Shown one piece after another: positions 9,217 through 17,412 of a stretch of DNA of 64,000 nucleotides. The DNA is from Sagittula stellata E-37. GTDB lineage: Bacteria; Pseudomonadota; Alphaproteobacteria; Rhodobacterales; Rhodobacteraceae. The stretch is taken from assembly GCF_039724765.1 (NCBI RefSeq), contig NZ_CP155729.1, forward strand, positions 1-64,000, read 5' to 3'. How positions within the stretch are numbered: position 1 is the first letter of the stretch; each line of letters begins with the position of its first letter. Under the pieces are notes generated by a model. That model worked only from the letters and a program-made list of their open reading frames with translations, searched no databases and was not told the DNA's origin. The translations under genes were made by a program, and so were the position numbers.

Positions 9217-9267
9217 GAAACGTTGAGTAACGTGCCGACCGCCAGCCAACCGCCCGACAAAGGCCCC

Positions 9268-10170
9268 TCAGCCGCCGTATCCCGGCCCCTCCGGCGACTG
9301 CCAGGGGGCGCCTTCGGCGGTCACCCAGTCGCGGAAATCCCGGACCGCGCGTCGCCGCGCCGCCTGCGGTTCGACCAGCGCCATGTAGCACCCGCCCCAA
9401 AGCGGCACATCCCAGGCCCTTGCCAGATCGCCCCGCGCCACGTGGACTTCCGCCAAATCGGCACTGACCAGCATCACCCCCTGCCCCGCAACGGCGGCGG
9501 GCAGGGCCACGTCGGCTCTCATCCGCCAGTCCGGCGCCTCCAGCCCATCCGCATCGACCCCGGCGGCATTGAACCAGTCGTACCAGGGATTGCCACGCCG
9601 GTCCTGCAGCCGCGGCAGCCGCAGCAGGTCGGAGGGTTCAGTGACACCGGCACATATCTCGGGCCGTGCGAAAGGGTACATCGGCGCGTTGCTGACCAGC
9701 GCCGCAGGCACGTCCGGCACCGTACGCACAACCGAGCGGATGGCGACATCCGCCTCGAACGCCGTGAGGTTCGCCAGCGTGTAAGAGGCGGTGATTCGCG
9801 GCTCCACATTCGGAAAGGCCGCGAGGAACGTGCCGAGGCGCGGGATCAGCCAGTGCATCGCAAAGGTCGGCTCGCAGTTTATCGTGATCACGCCCGGCGC
9901 CCGCCCGGTCAGCGTCTCGGTCGCATCCGCCAGAACGTCGAAGGCCGGCGAGACCTGCCCGAGATACGCCCGCCCTTCCGGCGAAAGCTCCACACCGCCC
10001 GCCACCGTGCGGAACAGGTTCACCCCGAGCCGCAGTTCGAGACCACGCACATGGCGGCTGATCGAGGAATGGCTGACCCCCAGTTCGGCGGCGGCACTGC
10101 TGAAGCTGCCATGACGCCCCGCCGCCTCGAAGGCGCGCAGGGCATTGAGCGGAGGCAGGCTGCGGGACAT
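9268..10170 (-). CDS. LysR-family transcriptional regulator (GcvA-like)
   Basis: A LysR-type regulator of about 300 residues. The N-terminus MSRSLPPLNALRAFEAAGRHGSF and the HTH (SSAAAELGVSHSSISRHV) match the GcvA-like subgroup. A substrate-binding domain follows, with FPNVEPRI, ADVAIRS and VMLVSADLAE. The chosen start is ATG 10170; an ATG five codons upstream (10185) is possible, and neither has a strong Shine-Dalgarno. It is divergent from the small DUF1127 gene at 10276, and LysR proteins usually control the divergent neighbour. The effector is unknown. Confidence 0.88.
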   Translation of the reverse strand: MSRSLPPLNALRAFEAAGRHGSFSSAAAELGVSHSSISRHVRGLELRLGVNLFRTVAGGVELSPEGRAYLGQVSPAFDVLADATETLTGRAPGVITINCEPTFAMHWLIPRLGTFLAAFPNVEPRITASYTLANLTAFEADVAIRSVVRTVPDVPAALVSNAPMYPFARPEICAGVTEPSDLLRLPRLQDRRGNPWYDWFNAAGVDADGLEAPDWRMRADVALPAAVAGQGVMLVSADLAEVHVARGDLARAWDVPLWGGCYMALVEPQAARRRAVRDFRDWVTAEGAPWQSPEGPGYGG

Positions 10171-10275
10171 GCCCAAGCTGTGCATTTTCCGCACAACACC
10201 TGTCAAGCATCTCGCGTTGTCGGGACGCTCCTGCAAGGCGATTATCGGGAAACACCGCCGATCAGGAGGCCCGAC

Positions 10276-10488
10276 ATGGAAAATAAACGCACAGCACTCG
10301 CCGGGATTTCCCTGCCCTCCTGGCACCGCCTCGCCCGCCGCCTGCTTGCCATGGCCTTCGCGCGCGGCCCGCTCGACAGCCTCCCTCCGGGCCTGACCGA
10401 CAAGCACCTGCGCGATATCGGGCTGTCGCGGCAACAGATCTACCTGTACCGCTCCCGCGAGGCGAGGCGCGCACCGACACGCTTTTGA
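10276..10488 (+). CDS. Small DUF1127-domain protein
   Basis: A 70-residue, strongly basic protein. It starts at ATG 10276, six bases after a perfect AGGAGG. The C-terminal half carries the DUF1127 pattern (LTDKHLRDIGLSRQQI), common in small stress-related and RNA-linked proteins of alphaproteobacteria. It is divergent from the LysR gene, from which it may be controlled. Its stop codon lies 29 bases before the proposed start of the ArsR gene, so the two may be cotranscribed. No specific function can be assigned. Confidence 0.8.
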   Translation: MENKRTALAGISLPSWHRLARRLLAMAFARGPLDSLPPGLTDKHLRDIGLSRQQIYLYRSREARRAPTRF

Positions 10489-10517
10489 ATGTCGCCGAAA
10501 GCATGTATCGCAGGGCC

Positions 10518-10892
10518 ATGTCCGCCCGTCTCGATGCCACATTCGCCGCCCTCGCGGACCCGACCCGCCGCCGCATCCTCGCGATGCTGCTGGAGGACGA
10601 CATGGCGGTGACCGACGTGGCCGAACCCTTCGAGATGTCGCTGGCCGCGATCTCCAAGCACCTCACCGTGCTGACCAACGCCGGGTTGATCAGCCAGGAA
10701 AAGCGCGGCCGGCTGAAGTGGTGCAAGCTGGAGCCGGACGCCCTCCGCGAGGCGACCGTCTGGATGCAGGGCTTCGGCCTGTTCGAACCGGTCAACCTCG
10801 ACGCCTTCGAACGCTTTCTCGAAAGCGAACTGACGCCGCGCGACGACGTGACCGACAGCTCCGACGCGCCAGAGAGCCCGGACGCGGCCTGA
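10518..10892 (+). CDS. ArsR/SmtB-family transcriptional regulator
   Basis: A winged-helix repressor of about 124 residues. The motif ALADPTRRRILAMLL and the recognition helix (SLAAISKHLTVLTNAGLI) are typical of the ArsR family. An acidic C-terminal tail is present. I chose ATG 10518 (MSARLDATFAALADP); upstream in-frame starts at 10503 (ATG) and 10485 (TTG) are possible. It has a single cysteine (KWCKLE) and no metal-binding cysteine pair. That fits the SdpR-like, non-metal branch better than SqrR, which uses two cysteines. There is no obvious partner gene such as an ATPase of the AHSA1 type. The target is unknown. Confidence 0.85.
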   Translation: MSARLDATFAALADPTRRRILAMLLEDDMAVTDVAEPFEMSLAAISKHLTVLTNAGLISQEKRGRLKWCKLEPDALREATVWMQGFGLFEPVNLDAFERFLESELTPRDDVTDSSDAPESPDAA

Positions 10893-11060
10893 CCCCTTGG
10901 ACCGCCCCGCCTGTGTCTGCGAAAGGGGTATCGGAAGGAACAGGGCGCGAAGTCTCCGCCACGCACACCCGGCGGGCAGGCAGGGCAGACGTCGCGCCCC
11001 GGCTTGCCGATCGCGTGTCGTGCCACGCGACCCGGCAGGGCCGATGCGCCGACCCCGTTT

Positions 11061-11501
11061 CTAGAGGGGCATCCTAAAGAACACGACGTGCTCCGTCTCG
11101 TCGAAGCCAAGCGCGGCGTGGAAGGCGCGGCTCCCAACGTTGGAGAGATGCGCGTCCGAGGCTAGCTCCGCACAGCCCCGGCCCCGCGCCCAGTCCCGTA
11201 CCGCCGCCAGAAGCCGCGCGCCGTGGCCCCGCCCACGGTCCTCCGCCCGTACGAAGATGCCTTCGAGGAAGGCCACCGGCGAGGTTTCGCAGCCGTTCAC
11301 GTGGTCGTGGCGCAGCGCGGCTTCGGCAAAGGCGCGCATGCTGCCGTCCTCCGCCTTTTCCAGAAAGGCCGTGGCCTCCGGCGCGGCGAGAACCGCCGCC
11401 GCCTCCGCCCGGTGGGTGTCGGGCGAGGTATCGGGCCAGAGCAGGAGACGCAGGGCCACCCAGGCCTCCAGGTCGCTTTCGGTTGCTGTGCGGACGGACA
11501 T
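11061..11501 (-). CDS. AAC(6')-I-like aminoglycoside N-acetyltransferase (GNAT)
   Basis: A 146-residue GNAT enzyme. The order of motifs follows chromosomal AAC(6')-I enzymes: N-terminal WVALRLLLWPD, then HVNGCETSPVAFLEGIFV, the acetyl-CoA loop RGRGHGARLL, ASDAHLSN, and the end LGFDETEHVVFFRM. Known members acetylate the 6'-amino group of aminoglycosides using acetyl-CoA. Whether this one confers resistance or has a metabolic substrate cannot be told from sequence. It stands alone between the ArsR gene (convergent) and a transporter gene, without mobile-element signs. Specificity is inferred; the GNAT fold is secure. Confidence 0.85.
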   Translation of the reverse strand: MSVRTATESDLEAWVALRLLLWPDTSPDTHRAEAAAVLAAPEATAFLEKAEDGSMRAFAEAALRHDHVNGCETSPVAFLEGIFVRAEDRGRGHGARLLAAVRDWARGRGCAELASDAHLSNVGSRAFHAALGFDETEHVVFFRMPL

Positions 11502-11584
11502 GCCACGATCCTGCCCGCTTTGGAGGGGGACCGCAACGCGCCGCCGGAGGCGCGGCGGTCCGGACGGTGTCGCGGGCGACGGGG

Positions 11585-11636
11585 TTGAGGGGCCAGCCCC
11601 TCAAACTCCCCGAGGTATTTTCGCCAAGATGAAGGG
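11585..11636 (-). repeat. Hairpin-plus-box intergenic repeat, copy A
   Basis: The hairpin TTGAGGGG-CCAG-CCCCTCAA (11585-11604) is followed by ACTCCCCGAGGTATTT and CGCCAAGATGAAG. The last parts recur almost exactly at 14281-14304. It lies 24 bases behind the stop codon of the minus-strand EamA gene. It may act as a terminator or 3' end element in that direction. Confidence 0.6.
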
Positions 11637-11660
11637 CATCGGGCGCCGCGTCGGCCGGGA

Positions 11661-12632
11661 TCAGGTGCGGTGCGCGTCCTCGTCCTTCAGCAGCAGGAGC
11701 AGCGAGATCACGGTGAGTGCCACGCCGGGCAGCACCACCACGGCCGGGCCGCCCTGTCCCAGCGCCAGCTGCCAGAGGATCACGCAGGACGGCACGAGGT
11801 AGGTGTAGGCCATGACCTTGGCCGAAGGCAGACGCAGGGTGGCGAAGCGGACGATCAGGAAGGTCACGCCCGTCGCCATGAGCGCGGTGTAGAGGATCAC
11901 CCACCAGACCACCGGCGGCAGGGCGGCCCAATCGGTCGTCACGATGTCGGGCGCGGCCCAGACGCCGAGGATCACCGCCCCCGCCGTCAGGATCGCGGCG
12001 GTGAAGGCCAGCGCCGGTTCGCCGCGGTTCAACCGGCGCAGAAGCGGCGAATAGAGCGCGTGGCCGATACAGCCCCAGAAGTAGATCTGTTCGCCGCGCC
12101 CGATCTCGAACCGGGCCAGCGCCGCAGGATCGCCGCGGAAGATCACCCAGAGCGCGCCCACGCCGCCGATGGCGATGGCCAGCGCCATGCGCGCCGTGGT
12201 CACCTGCTGCACCACCAGCCAGCCGAACACCGCCGTCAGCGCCGGGTTGAGCGTGAAGACCGCTGCCATGCTGACCGGCTCGGCGGTCTTCAGGCCTTCG
12301 AACATCGTCACGAAGTAGAACGCGTAGAGCCCCGCCAGCGCGAAGTAACGCCAGGGGGCCTGGAACACCCGGGCCTGCACCTGGCCCGCGCCCAGTGCCA
12401 CCGCCCACATCGCCGCCGCCGCCACGGCGAAGCGCACCGCGTTCAGCGCCGCCGGGTCGACATACGGCCCGACCATCGCGGCGAAGGGGAAGCTTCCGGC
12501 GACGATCATGGCGAAGCACAGCATCGCCAGGTGGCCCTTGCCGACCTCGCCCGGGCGGGTGGCCCGCGCCGGTGTGCCCGTCCGGGTCGTGCCCGGTTCG
12601 ATCGTGTCCGGCGCGGGCGGCCGGTTCAGCAC
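11661..12632 (-). CDS. EamA/DMT-family transporter
   Basis: A 323-residue drug/metabolite transporter with two EamA repeats and about ten membrane helices. The first repeat includes MLCFAMIVAGSFPFAAMV and LNAVRFAVAAAAMW; the second ends LVPSCVILWQLALGQGGPAVVV. The start is GTG at 12632, which overlaps the LysR stop by 7 bases, so the two are probably cotranscribed. The first 35 residues are polar and Pro/Thr-rich; a later start at the first helix is possible. The substrate is unknown; exporters of amino acids or metabolites are common in the family. Confidence 0.88.
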   Translation of the reverse strand: MLNRPPAPDTIEPGTTRTGTPARATRPGEVGKGHLAMLCFAMIVAGSFPFAAMVGPYVDPAALNAVRFAVAAAAMWAVALGAGQVQARVFQAPWRYFALAGLYAFYFVTMFEGLKTAEPVSMAAVFTLNPALTAVFGWLVVQQVTTARMALAIAIGGVGALWVIFRGDPAALARFEIGRGEQIYFWGCIGHALYSPLLRRLNRGEPALAFTAAILTAGAVILGVWAAPDIVTTDWAALPPVVWWVILYTALMATGVTFLIVRFATLRLPSAKVMAYTYLVPSCVILWQLALGQGGPAVVVLPGVALTVISLLLLLKDEDAHRT

Positions 12633-13510
12633 GTTTCTTCCGAGGCGACGTAGGATTTCAGGTGGGCGAGGAAGGCCTGCACCTTGGCCGTGCGGTGCAG
12701 GTCGACGTGGGTCACGAGCCAGAGCGGCGAGGTCCAGTCTTCCTTCGGCTCCATCACCAGTTCGACGTCCGGATGGTTGCGTGCCTCGCGGGTCGACATG
12801 AAGCCCAGCCCTGCGCCCGCCAGCAGCGCCTGTTCCACCACGCGGCTGTCTTCCGACCGGAAGACAACGCGTTCGGCGTAGGGCACCTGCGCCTGCAGCC
12901 AGCGGTAGAAGGGGGCGCGGTTCTCCGGATCGTCGTGGCCGACGAAATCGTGGTTCACGAGGTCGGCGGCGCCAGACGGGCGGCCGCGTCGGGCGATGTA
13001 GTCCTTGTGGCCATAGAGGCCGATGGCCTGGCGCGCGAAGGCCTGGACCACGTTGTCGGGTTCCTGCGGGGCGTTGCCCGCGCGCAGCGCCACATGCGCC
13101 TCGCCGTATTCCAGCCGGAACAGCCGGTCGCCGGTCAGGAAGCGGATCACCACGTCCGGGTGCGCCGCGCGGAAGGAGGTCAGCGCCGGCACCATGAGCG
13201 GCGCGAAGGCCACCAGCGAGGTCACCAGCAGTTCGCCGGACACGTCCGAGCCCCGGCCGCGGATGCGCCCTTCGAGTTGCTGGAACTGGTCGGCGGTGGT
13301 CTGCGCCACGCGCAGCAGGTCGGTGCCGGCTTCGGTGGCGGTGTACCCCCGGGCGTGGCGCTGGAACAGCTTGACGCCCAGCCGTCCTTCGAGCGCGTCG
13401 ATGTGACGGATCACCGTGGCGTGGTGTACGCCCAGCACCTCGGCCGCACCGCTGACGGTGCCCAGACGCGCCACCTGGAAGGCGGTTCTGATCTCATCCC
13501 AATTGTCCAT
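12626..13510 (-). CDS. LysR-family transcriptional regulator
   Basis: A 294-residue LysR regulator. The HTH is near the N-terminus (TVSGAAEVLGVHHATVIRHIDALE), and the effector domain includes VSGELLVTSLVAF and LLAGAGLGFMSTREA. It starts at ATG 13510 and overlaps the EamA gene by 7 bases. It is divergent from the azoreductase gene across 117 bases. Such a triad (azoreductase, regulator, exporter) suggests control of azoR and possibly response to quinones or electrophiles; that is inference from layout. Confidence 0.9.
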   Translation of the reverse strand: MDNWDEIRTAFQVARLGTVSGAAEVLGVHHATVIRHIDALEGRLGVKLFQRHARGYTATEAGTDLLRVAQTTADQFQQLEGRIRGRGSDVSGELLVTSLVAFAPLMVPALTSFRAAHPDVVIRFLTGDRLFRLEYGEAHVALRAGNAPQEPDNVVQAFARQAIGLYGHKDYIARRGRPSGAADLVNHDFVGHDDPENRAPFYRWLQAQVPYAERVVFRSEDSRVVEQALLAGAGLGFMSTREARNHPDVELVMEPKEDWTSPLWLVTHVDLHRTAKVQAFLAHLKSYVASEETC

Positions 13511-13627
13511 GATTCACCATGTGCATCTGCAAACATATTCTGTCCATTTCCTCCAATTGAGTTCACGGATGCAAGAAGCAAAATGAACGGGAGAGTTCAC
13601 AAACCGAATATCGGACAGGAAATCCCC

Positions 13628-14212
13628 ATGACACAGACCCTGCTGCGCATCGACGCCTCAGCCCGCCACGAGAATTCCACCAGCCGGTCGCTGGCCGACC
13701 GCGTGGCCGAGCGGCTCCGCCCCGCAAAGACCATCACCCGCGACCTGAGCGAAGAGGTCATCCCGCAGCTCGACGCGGGCTGGCTGCATGCCATGTCGAC
13801 CGAGACCGACGCCCGCAGCCCCGAGCAGCACGACCGGATGGCCCTGTCGGACCAGCTGATCTCCGAGGTGCAGGAGGCCGATACCCTGCTGATCGCCATG
13901 CCGATCTACAACTTCAGCGTGCCCGCCAGCCTGAAGTCCTGGTTCGACATGATCGCCCGGGCCGGAATCACCTTCCGCTACACCGAGAACGGGCCGGTGG
14001 GTCTGCTCGAGGGCAAGCGCGTGATCCTGGTGATCGCTTCGGGCGGCACCGAAGTCGGCAGCGACATCGACTTTGCCACGCCGTGGCTGCGCCACATGCT
14101 GAACTTCATGGGCATCACCGACGTGCAGGTCGTGCGGTCGGACCTGCAGAACCTCGACCCGGAAGCCGCCAAGGCCCGTGCCGAGGGCGACCTCGCGGCA
14201 CTGGCGGCCTGA
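13628..14212 (+). CDS. azoR: FMN-dependent NADH:quinone/azo reductase
   Basis: A 194-residue flavodoxin-like AzoR/AcpD protein that reduces quinones and azo dyes with NAD(P)H and FMN. The phosphate-binding loop is RIDASARHENSTSRSLA near the N-terminus. The FMN-site motif MPIYNFSVPASLKSWFD and the loop IASGGTEVG are both present. It starts at ATG 13628 after an AGGAAA Shine-Dalgarno. It is transcribed away from the LysR gene, which may regulate it. The usual length is about 200 residues. Confidence 0.93.
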   Translation: MTQTLLRIDASARHENSTSRSLADRVAERLRPAKTITRDLSEEVIPQLDAGWLHAMSTETDARSPEQHDRMALSDQLISEVQEADTLLIAMPIYNFSVPASLKSWFDMIARAGITFRYTENGPVGLLEGKRVILVIASGGTEVGSDIDFATPWLRHMLNFMGITDVQVVRSDLQNLDPEAAKARAEGDLAALAA

Positions 14213-14225
14213 CGCGGCCCCCTCA

Positions 14226-14243
14226 TCCTGCCTGACGGCAGGA
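14226..14243 (+). terminator. Hairpin after azoR, possible terminator
   Basis: A 7-base stem (TCCTGCC with GGCAGGA) and a TGAC loop begin 14 bases after the azoR stop. There is no U-tract, so termination efficiency is uncertain. Confidence 0.4.
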
Positions 14244-14247
14244 TCCA

Positions 14248-14305
14248 CCGGGGAGGGCGCTGCCCTCCCCGGACCCCTCCCGAGGTATTTGCGCCAAGAT
14301 GAAGG
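14248..14305 (-). repeat. Hairpin-plus-box intergenic repeat, copy B
   Basis: An 11-base stem (14248-14258 with 14262-14272) is followed by ACCCCTCCCGAGGTATTT and GCGCCAAGATGAAGG. The box differs from copy A at about one position. It lies in the convergent region between azoR and the minus-strand gene that ends at 14397. Confidence 0.6.
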
Positions 14306-14396
14306 GGCGGCCCTGTTGTGGGTCCTTGCGGATCGCCAGCGGGATGTTTTGGGTGCGGTGCGCTTGATGCTCTGAGCTGGGGCCAGAGATGTCGCG

Positions 14397-14843
14397 TCAG
14401 CGCGCGATGTGGCCCCTTGCCGGCGGCGGACGGAGCAGTCCGCGCAGGCCGGGCGCATGCGGGTCGAGCCCGGCGAAGTCCAGCGCCGCCTCGGCCGTGC
14501 GGAACACGCCGATGGGATAGGGCGCATCGGGATTGACGCGCGACCGGTAGAGGCGCGACACCCCGTAGGCCACGTTTCCCGGCGCGTAGATCGAGGTCCG
14601 GGAGCGCGGATCGCGGGTCTGGTAGTAGGGCCGCATGCGGTCGCCCAGCGCGCGCATCTCTGCGAAGAAGTTGTCGGGAAAGCGGCAATGCGCGAGGTCC
14701 ATCAGCACGTTCTGAAGCCCGTCGAAGTCCGGGTGGCGGCGGTAATTCAGGAAGGCCTCGATGTTTTCCTCGGTGCGCACGGTGCCATGGAACAGAACGA
14801 GGACGATGCTGAGATCCGGGTGTACGGTGTAGTCGACTGGCAT
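14397..14843 (-). CDS. Hypothetical protein, paralogue of the upstream gene
   Basis: A 148-residue protein of unknown function, starting at ATG 14843 (MPVDYTVHPDLSIVLVLFHG). The open frame continues upstream, but those residues look like noise. It aligns with the neighbouring protein: a 'G(T/R)V' strand, 'EE' and 'HPDFD', then an acidic strand (VLMDLAHC), RPYYQTRDPRSRTSIYAP, and a final YPIGVFRTAEAALDFAGL. The pattern of alternating strands and helices resembles SpoIIAA/STAS-like folds, but that is a guess. The Shine-Dalgarno is weak. Confidence 0.7.
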   Translation of the reverse strand: MPVDYTVHPDLSIVLVLFHGTVRTEENIEAFLNYRRHPDFDGLQNVLMDLAHCRFPDNFFAEMRALGDRMRPYYQTRDPRSRTSIYAPGNVAYGVSRLYRSRVNPDAPYPIGVFRTAEAALDFAGLDPHAPGLRGLLRPPPARGHIAR

Positions 14844-14937
14844 GGTGTCAAATGCGCTTCCTCGTGGCTCCCGGGACCTGTTCGCGGTGGCGACGGGATA
14901 GGGCGGCCCGCGCCTGTCTGAACGACCTGTTGCAGGT

Positions 14938-15459
14938 TCAACGAAGGATGACGGGGGCGGGTTGCACGGGCGCCGGATTTTTCGGCGATCCGGAGGCACG
15001 GTTGGCCGCGCGGCGCCTTCCGCCGCATGATCCGCCCGGCGTGCCGCCATCGGCGCTGTAGACCTCCTGCGCGCGCCAGTCCGCGCAGTTCAGCCCTAGG
15101 TGCGTCAGCGCCGAGGGCGCATCGCGGAAGATGGTGATCGGATAGCCCGCCACGGGCGCGGCCAGCGTCGCGTAGGCGGTGGCGATGCGGAACGACCGGT
15201 CGTCCGGCGCATAGAGCGCGCTGCGGGTCGGGGCGCTGTGAGCCCGGTAGTAGGGGCGACAGAGGTCGATCAGAAGCTGCACCTCGCCGACCGAGGTCAG
15301 CCAGCCCCTCGTCACGTCCATGGACATGCGGTACTCCGGATCGAAGTCGGGGCCGAGCGCGTATTCGATCGACACCTGCGCCAATTCCTCCGGATCGACC
15401 CGGCCTTCCCACGTGAAACGCACCAGTTTGAGCTTGTCGAAAACCTGGTAACCAACCAT
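14938..15459 (-). CDS. Hypothetical protein, tandem paralogue of the downstream gene
   Basis: A 173-residue protein starting at ATG 15459 (MVGYQVFDKLKLVRFTWEG). It shares with its neighbour the order VDPEEL, DFDPEYRMSMDVTRG, LCRPYYRAHSAPTRSALYAPDD, and YPITIFRDAPSALTHLGL. The C-terminal 35 residues are basic and Pro/Ser-rich, and are absent from the paralogue. A conserved pair of arginines and 'PYY' may mark a binding site. No known domain is recognised. The long antisense frame running from here through ffh is not real; only this part looks coding. Confidence 0.7.
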   Translation of the reverse strand: MVGYQVFDKLKLVRFTWEGRVDPEELAQVSIEYALGPDFDPEYRMSMDVTRGWLTSVGEVQLLIDLCRPYYRAHSAPTRSALYAPDDRSFRIATAYATLAAPVAGYPITIFRDAPSALTHLGLNCADWRAQEVYSADGGTPGGSCGGRRRAANRASGSPKNPAPVQPAPVILR

Positions 15460-15831
15460 GGCCGTCCCCCTCCCGACGGCGGAATGATACCACATATCGC
15501 CCGAAGGGCCAGAACATCGATCATTGACTCCGGACGCGCGATGCGGCATGGACCGGCCACTTCCGGAAGTCCGTCGAGTCTTCCGGTCCCATGGGCATGG
15601 CCCGGGATCGCCCTCCGTCAGCGCGTTGCGCCCACGGGGGCATTTCCGCTTTGCCCACGTCCGGGCATTTCCGCAATGCCCCATGACAGCGGCGCCCCCG
15701 GGCGCCACGGATATCACCGGCGCCCCCGCGCCACTGGAACAGGCGCCCCCGCGCCACTGGATTTGCGAAGCCGGCCGCCGCCCCTTACCTTTCAGGCGAC
15801 CACCAGAGACACAGAGAAAGGCCCAGGGCCC
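15460..15831. other. Intergenic region upstream of ffh with GC-rich short repeats
   Basis: These 372 bases separate two divergent genes. They contain two exact 20-base copies of a GC-rich unit at 15719-15738 and 15742-15761, and a diverged third at about 15691-15711. No gene is evident. I looked for the SRP RNA core (GGTCCGGAAGGAAGCAGCC-like) and did not see it. Promoters for ffh and the paralogue gene must lie here. Confidence 0.5.
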
Positions 15832-17343
15832 ATGTTCGAAAATCTCTCCGAACGCCTCGGCGGCGTCTTCGACCGGCTGACCAAGCAGGGCGCGCTCTCC
15901 GAGGACGATGTGAAGACCGCCCTGCGCGAAGTGCGCGTGGCCCTGCTGGAAGCGGACGTTTCGCTGCCCGTGGCCCGCCAGTTCGTCAAGGCGGTCGAGA
16001 AGAAGGCCACCGGCGCCGCCGTCACCAAGTCGGTGACCCCCGGCCAGCAGGTCGTCAAGATCGTCCACGACGAGCTGATCGCCGTGCTGTCGGGCGAAGG
16101 CGAGCCCGGCAAGCTGAAGATAGACAACCCGCCCGCGCCGATCCTGATGGTCGGCCTGCAGGGCGGCGGCAAGACGACCACCACCGCCAAGCTGGCGAAG
16201 CGCCTGAAGGAGCGCGACGGCAAGAAGGTCCTGATGGCCTCGCTCGACGTGAACCGCCCCGCGGCGATGGAACAGCTTGCCATCCTGGGCACCCAGATCG
16301 GCGTCGACACCCTGCCCATCGTCAAGGGCGAGGACCCGGTCGCCATCGCGAAGCGGGCGAAGACGCAGGCCGGTCTTGGCGGCTACGACGTCTACCTGCT
16401 GGACACCGCCGGGCGCCTGTCGATCGACGAAGAGCTGATGCGCCAGGTCGAGGCGGTCCGCGACGTGGCCAACCCGCGCGAGACGCTCCTGGTGGTCGAC
16501 GGCCTGACCGGTCAGGACGCGGTGCACACCGCCGAAAACTTCGACACCCGCGTCGGCATCACCGGCGTGGTGCTCACCCGGATGGACGGCGACGGCCGGG
16601 GCGGTGCGGCGCTGTCGATGCGCGCGATCACCGGCAAGCCGATCAAGTTCGTGGGCCTGGGCGAAAAGATGGACGCGCTCGAAACCTTCGAGCCGGACCG
16701 CATCGCGGGCCGCATCCTCGGGATGGGCGACATCGTGGCGCTGGTCGAGAAGGCGCAGCAGACGCTGGAGGCCGAGCAGGCCGAGCGCATGATGAAGCGC
16801 TTCCAGAAGGGTCAGTTCAACATGAACGACCTCAAGATGCAGCTCGACCAGATGATGAAGATGGGCGGCATGGGCGCGATGATGCAGATGATGCCCGGCA
16901 TGGGCAAGATGGCCAAGCAGGCCGAAGAGGCCGGCATGGACGACAAGGTCCTGCGCCAGCAGATCGCCCTGATCAACTCCATGACGAAGGTGGAGCGCGC
17001 CAACCCCCAGATCCTCCAGGCCTCGCGCAAGAAGCGGATCGCGGCGGGTGCGGGCATGGAAGTGTCCGACCTCAACAAGCTGCTGAAGATGCAGCGCCAG
17101 ATGTCCGACATGATGAAGAAGATGGGCAAGATGGGCAAAGGCGGGATGCTGAAGCAGGCCATGCGCGGCATGTTCGGCAAGGGCGGAATGCCCCCCGGCA
17201 TGGACCCCTCGCAGATGGACCCGAAGGCGCTGGAAGCGGCGGCCAGGCAGATGAGCGCGCGCGGCGGCATGCCCGGCCTGCCCGGCGCGGGCGGCGGCAG
17301 CGCCCTGCCCCCCGGCCTCTCCGGCCTCGGCAAGAAGAAGTAA
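15832..17343 (+). CDS. ffh: Signal recognition particle protein Ffh
   Basis: A 503-residue SRP GTPase that binds signal sequences and SRP RNA and delivers ribosomes to FtsY. The N domain (LSERLGGVFDRLTKQGALSE) is followed by the G domain with the P-loop GLQGGGKTTTTAKLA, DTAGRL, and TRMDGDGRGG. The M domain is exceptionally Met/Gly-rich (MMKMGGMGAMMQMMPGMG), includes the RNA-binding segment NPQILQASRKKRIAAGAG, and ends with a Gly/Pro/Met tail. It starts at ATG 15832. It heads a run of plus-strand genes reaching to rpmE. Confidence 0.97.
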   Translation: MFENLSERLGGVFDRLTKQGALSEDDVKTALREVRVALLEADVSLPVARQFVKAVEKKATGAAVTKSVTPGQQVVKIVHDELIAVLSGEGEPGKLKIDNPPAPILMVGLQGGGKTTTTAKLAKRLKERDGKKVLMASLDVNRPAAMEQLAILGTQIGVDTLPIVKGEDPVAIAKRAKTQAGLGGYDVYLLDTAGRLSIDEELMRQVEAVRDVANPRETLLVVDGLTGQDAVHTAENFDTRVGITGVVLTRMDGDGRGGAALSMRAITGKPIKFVGLGEKMDALETFEPDRIAGRILGMGDIVALVEKAQQTLEAEQAERMMKRFQKGQFNMNDLKMQLDQMMKMGGMGAMMQMMPGMGKMAKQAEEAGMDDKVLRQQIALINSMTKVERANPQILQASRKKRIAAGAGMEVSDLNKLLKMQRQMSDMMKKMGKMGKGGMLKQAMRGMFGKGGMPPGMDPSQMDPKALEAAARQMSARGGMPGLPGAGGGSALPPGLSGLGKKK

Positions 17344-17412
17344 CCCCTGAAAGGACAGCCCCCGCGCTTCGCCCGCCCGATCCGGCCCTGAAGCAAACCG
17401 CCTGACACCGCC

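Noticed and set aside
10518..10892. The ArsR-family protein as the SqrR that binds the ATTC-N8-GAAT sites
   Set aside because: It has one cysteine, while SqrR senses persulfide with two. It is also not adjacent to any of the sites.
15691..15761. Short tandem repeats resembling a CRISPR start
   Set aside because: Units of about 20 bases are nearly adjacent, with no spacers of CRISPR length and no cas genes.
15460..15831. SRP RNA gene next to ffh
   Set aside because: The conserved core of SRP RNA (GGAAGGAAGCAGCC-like) is not present.
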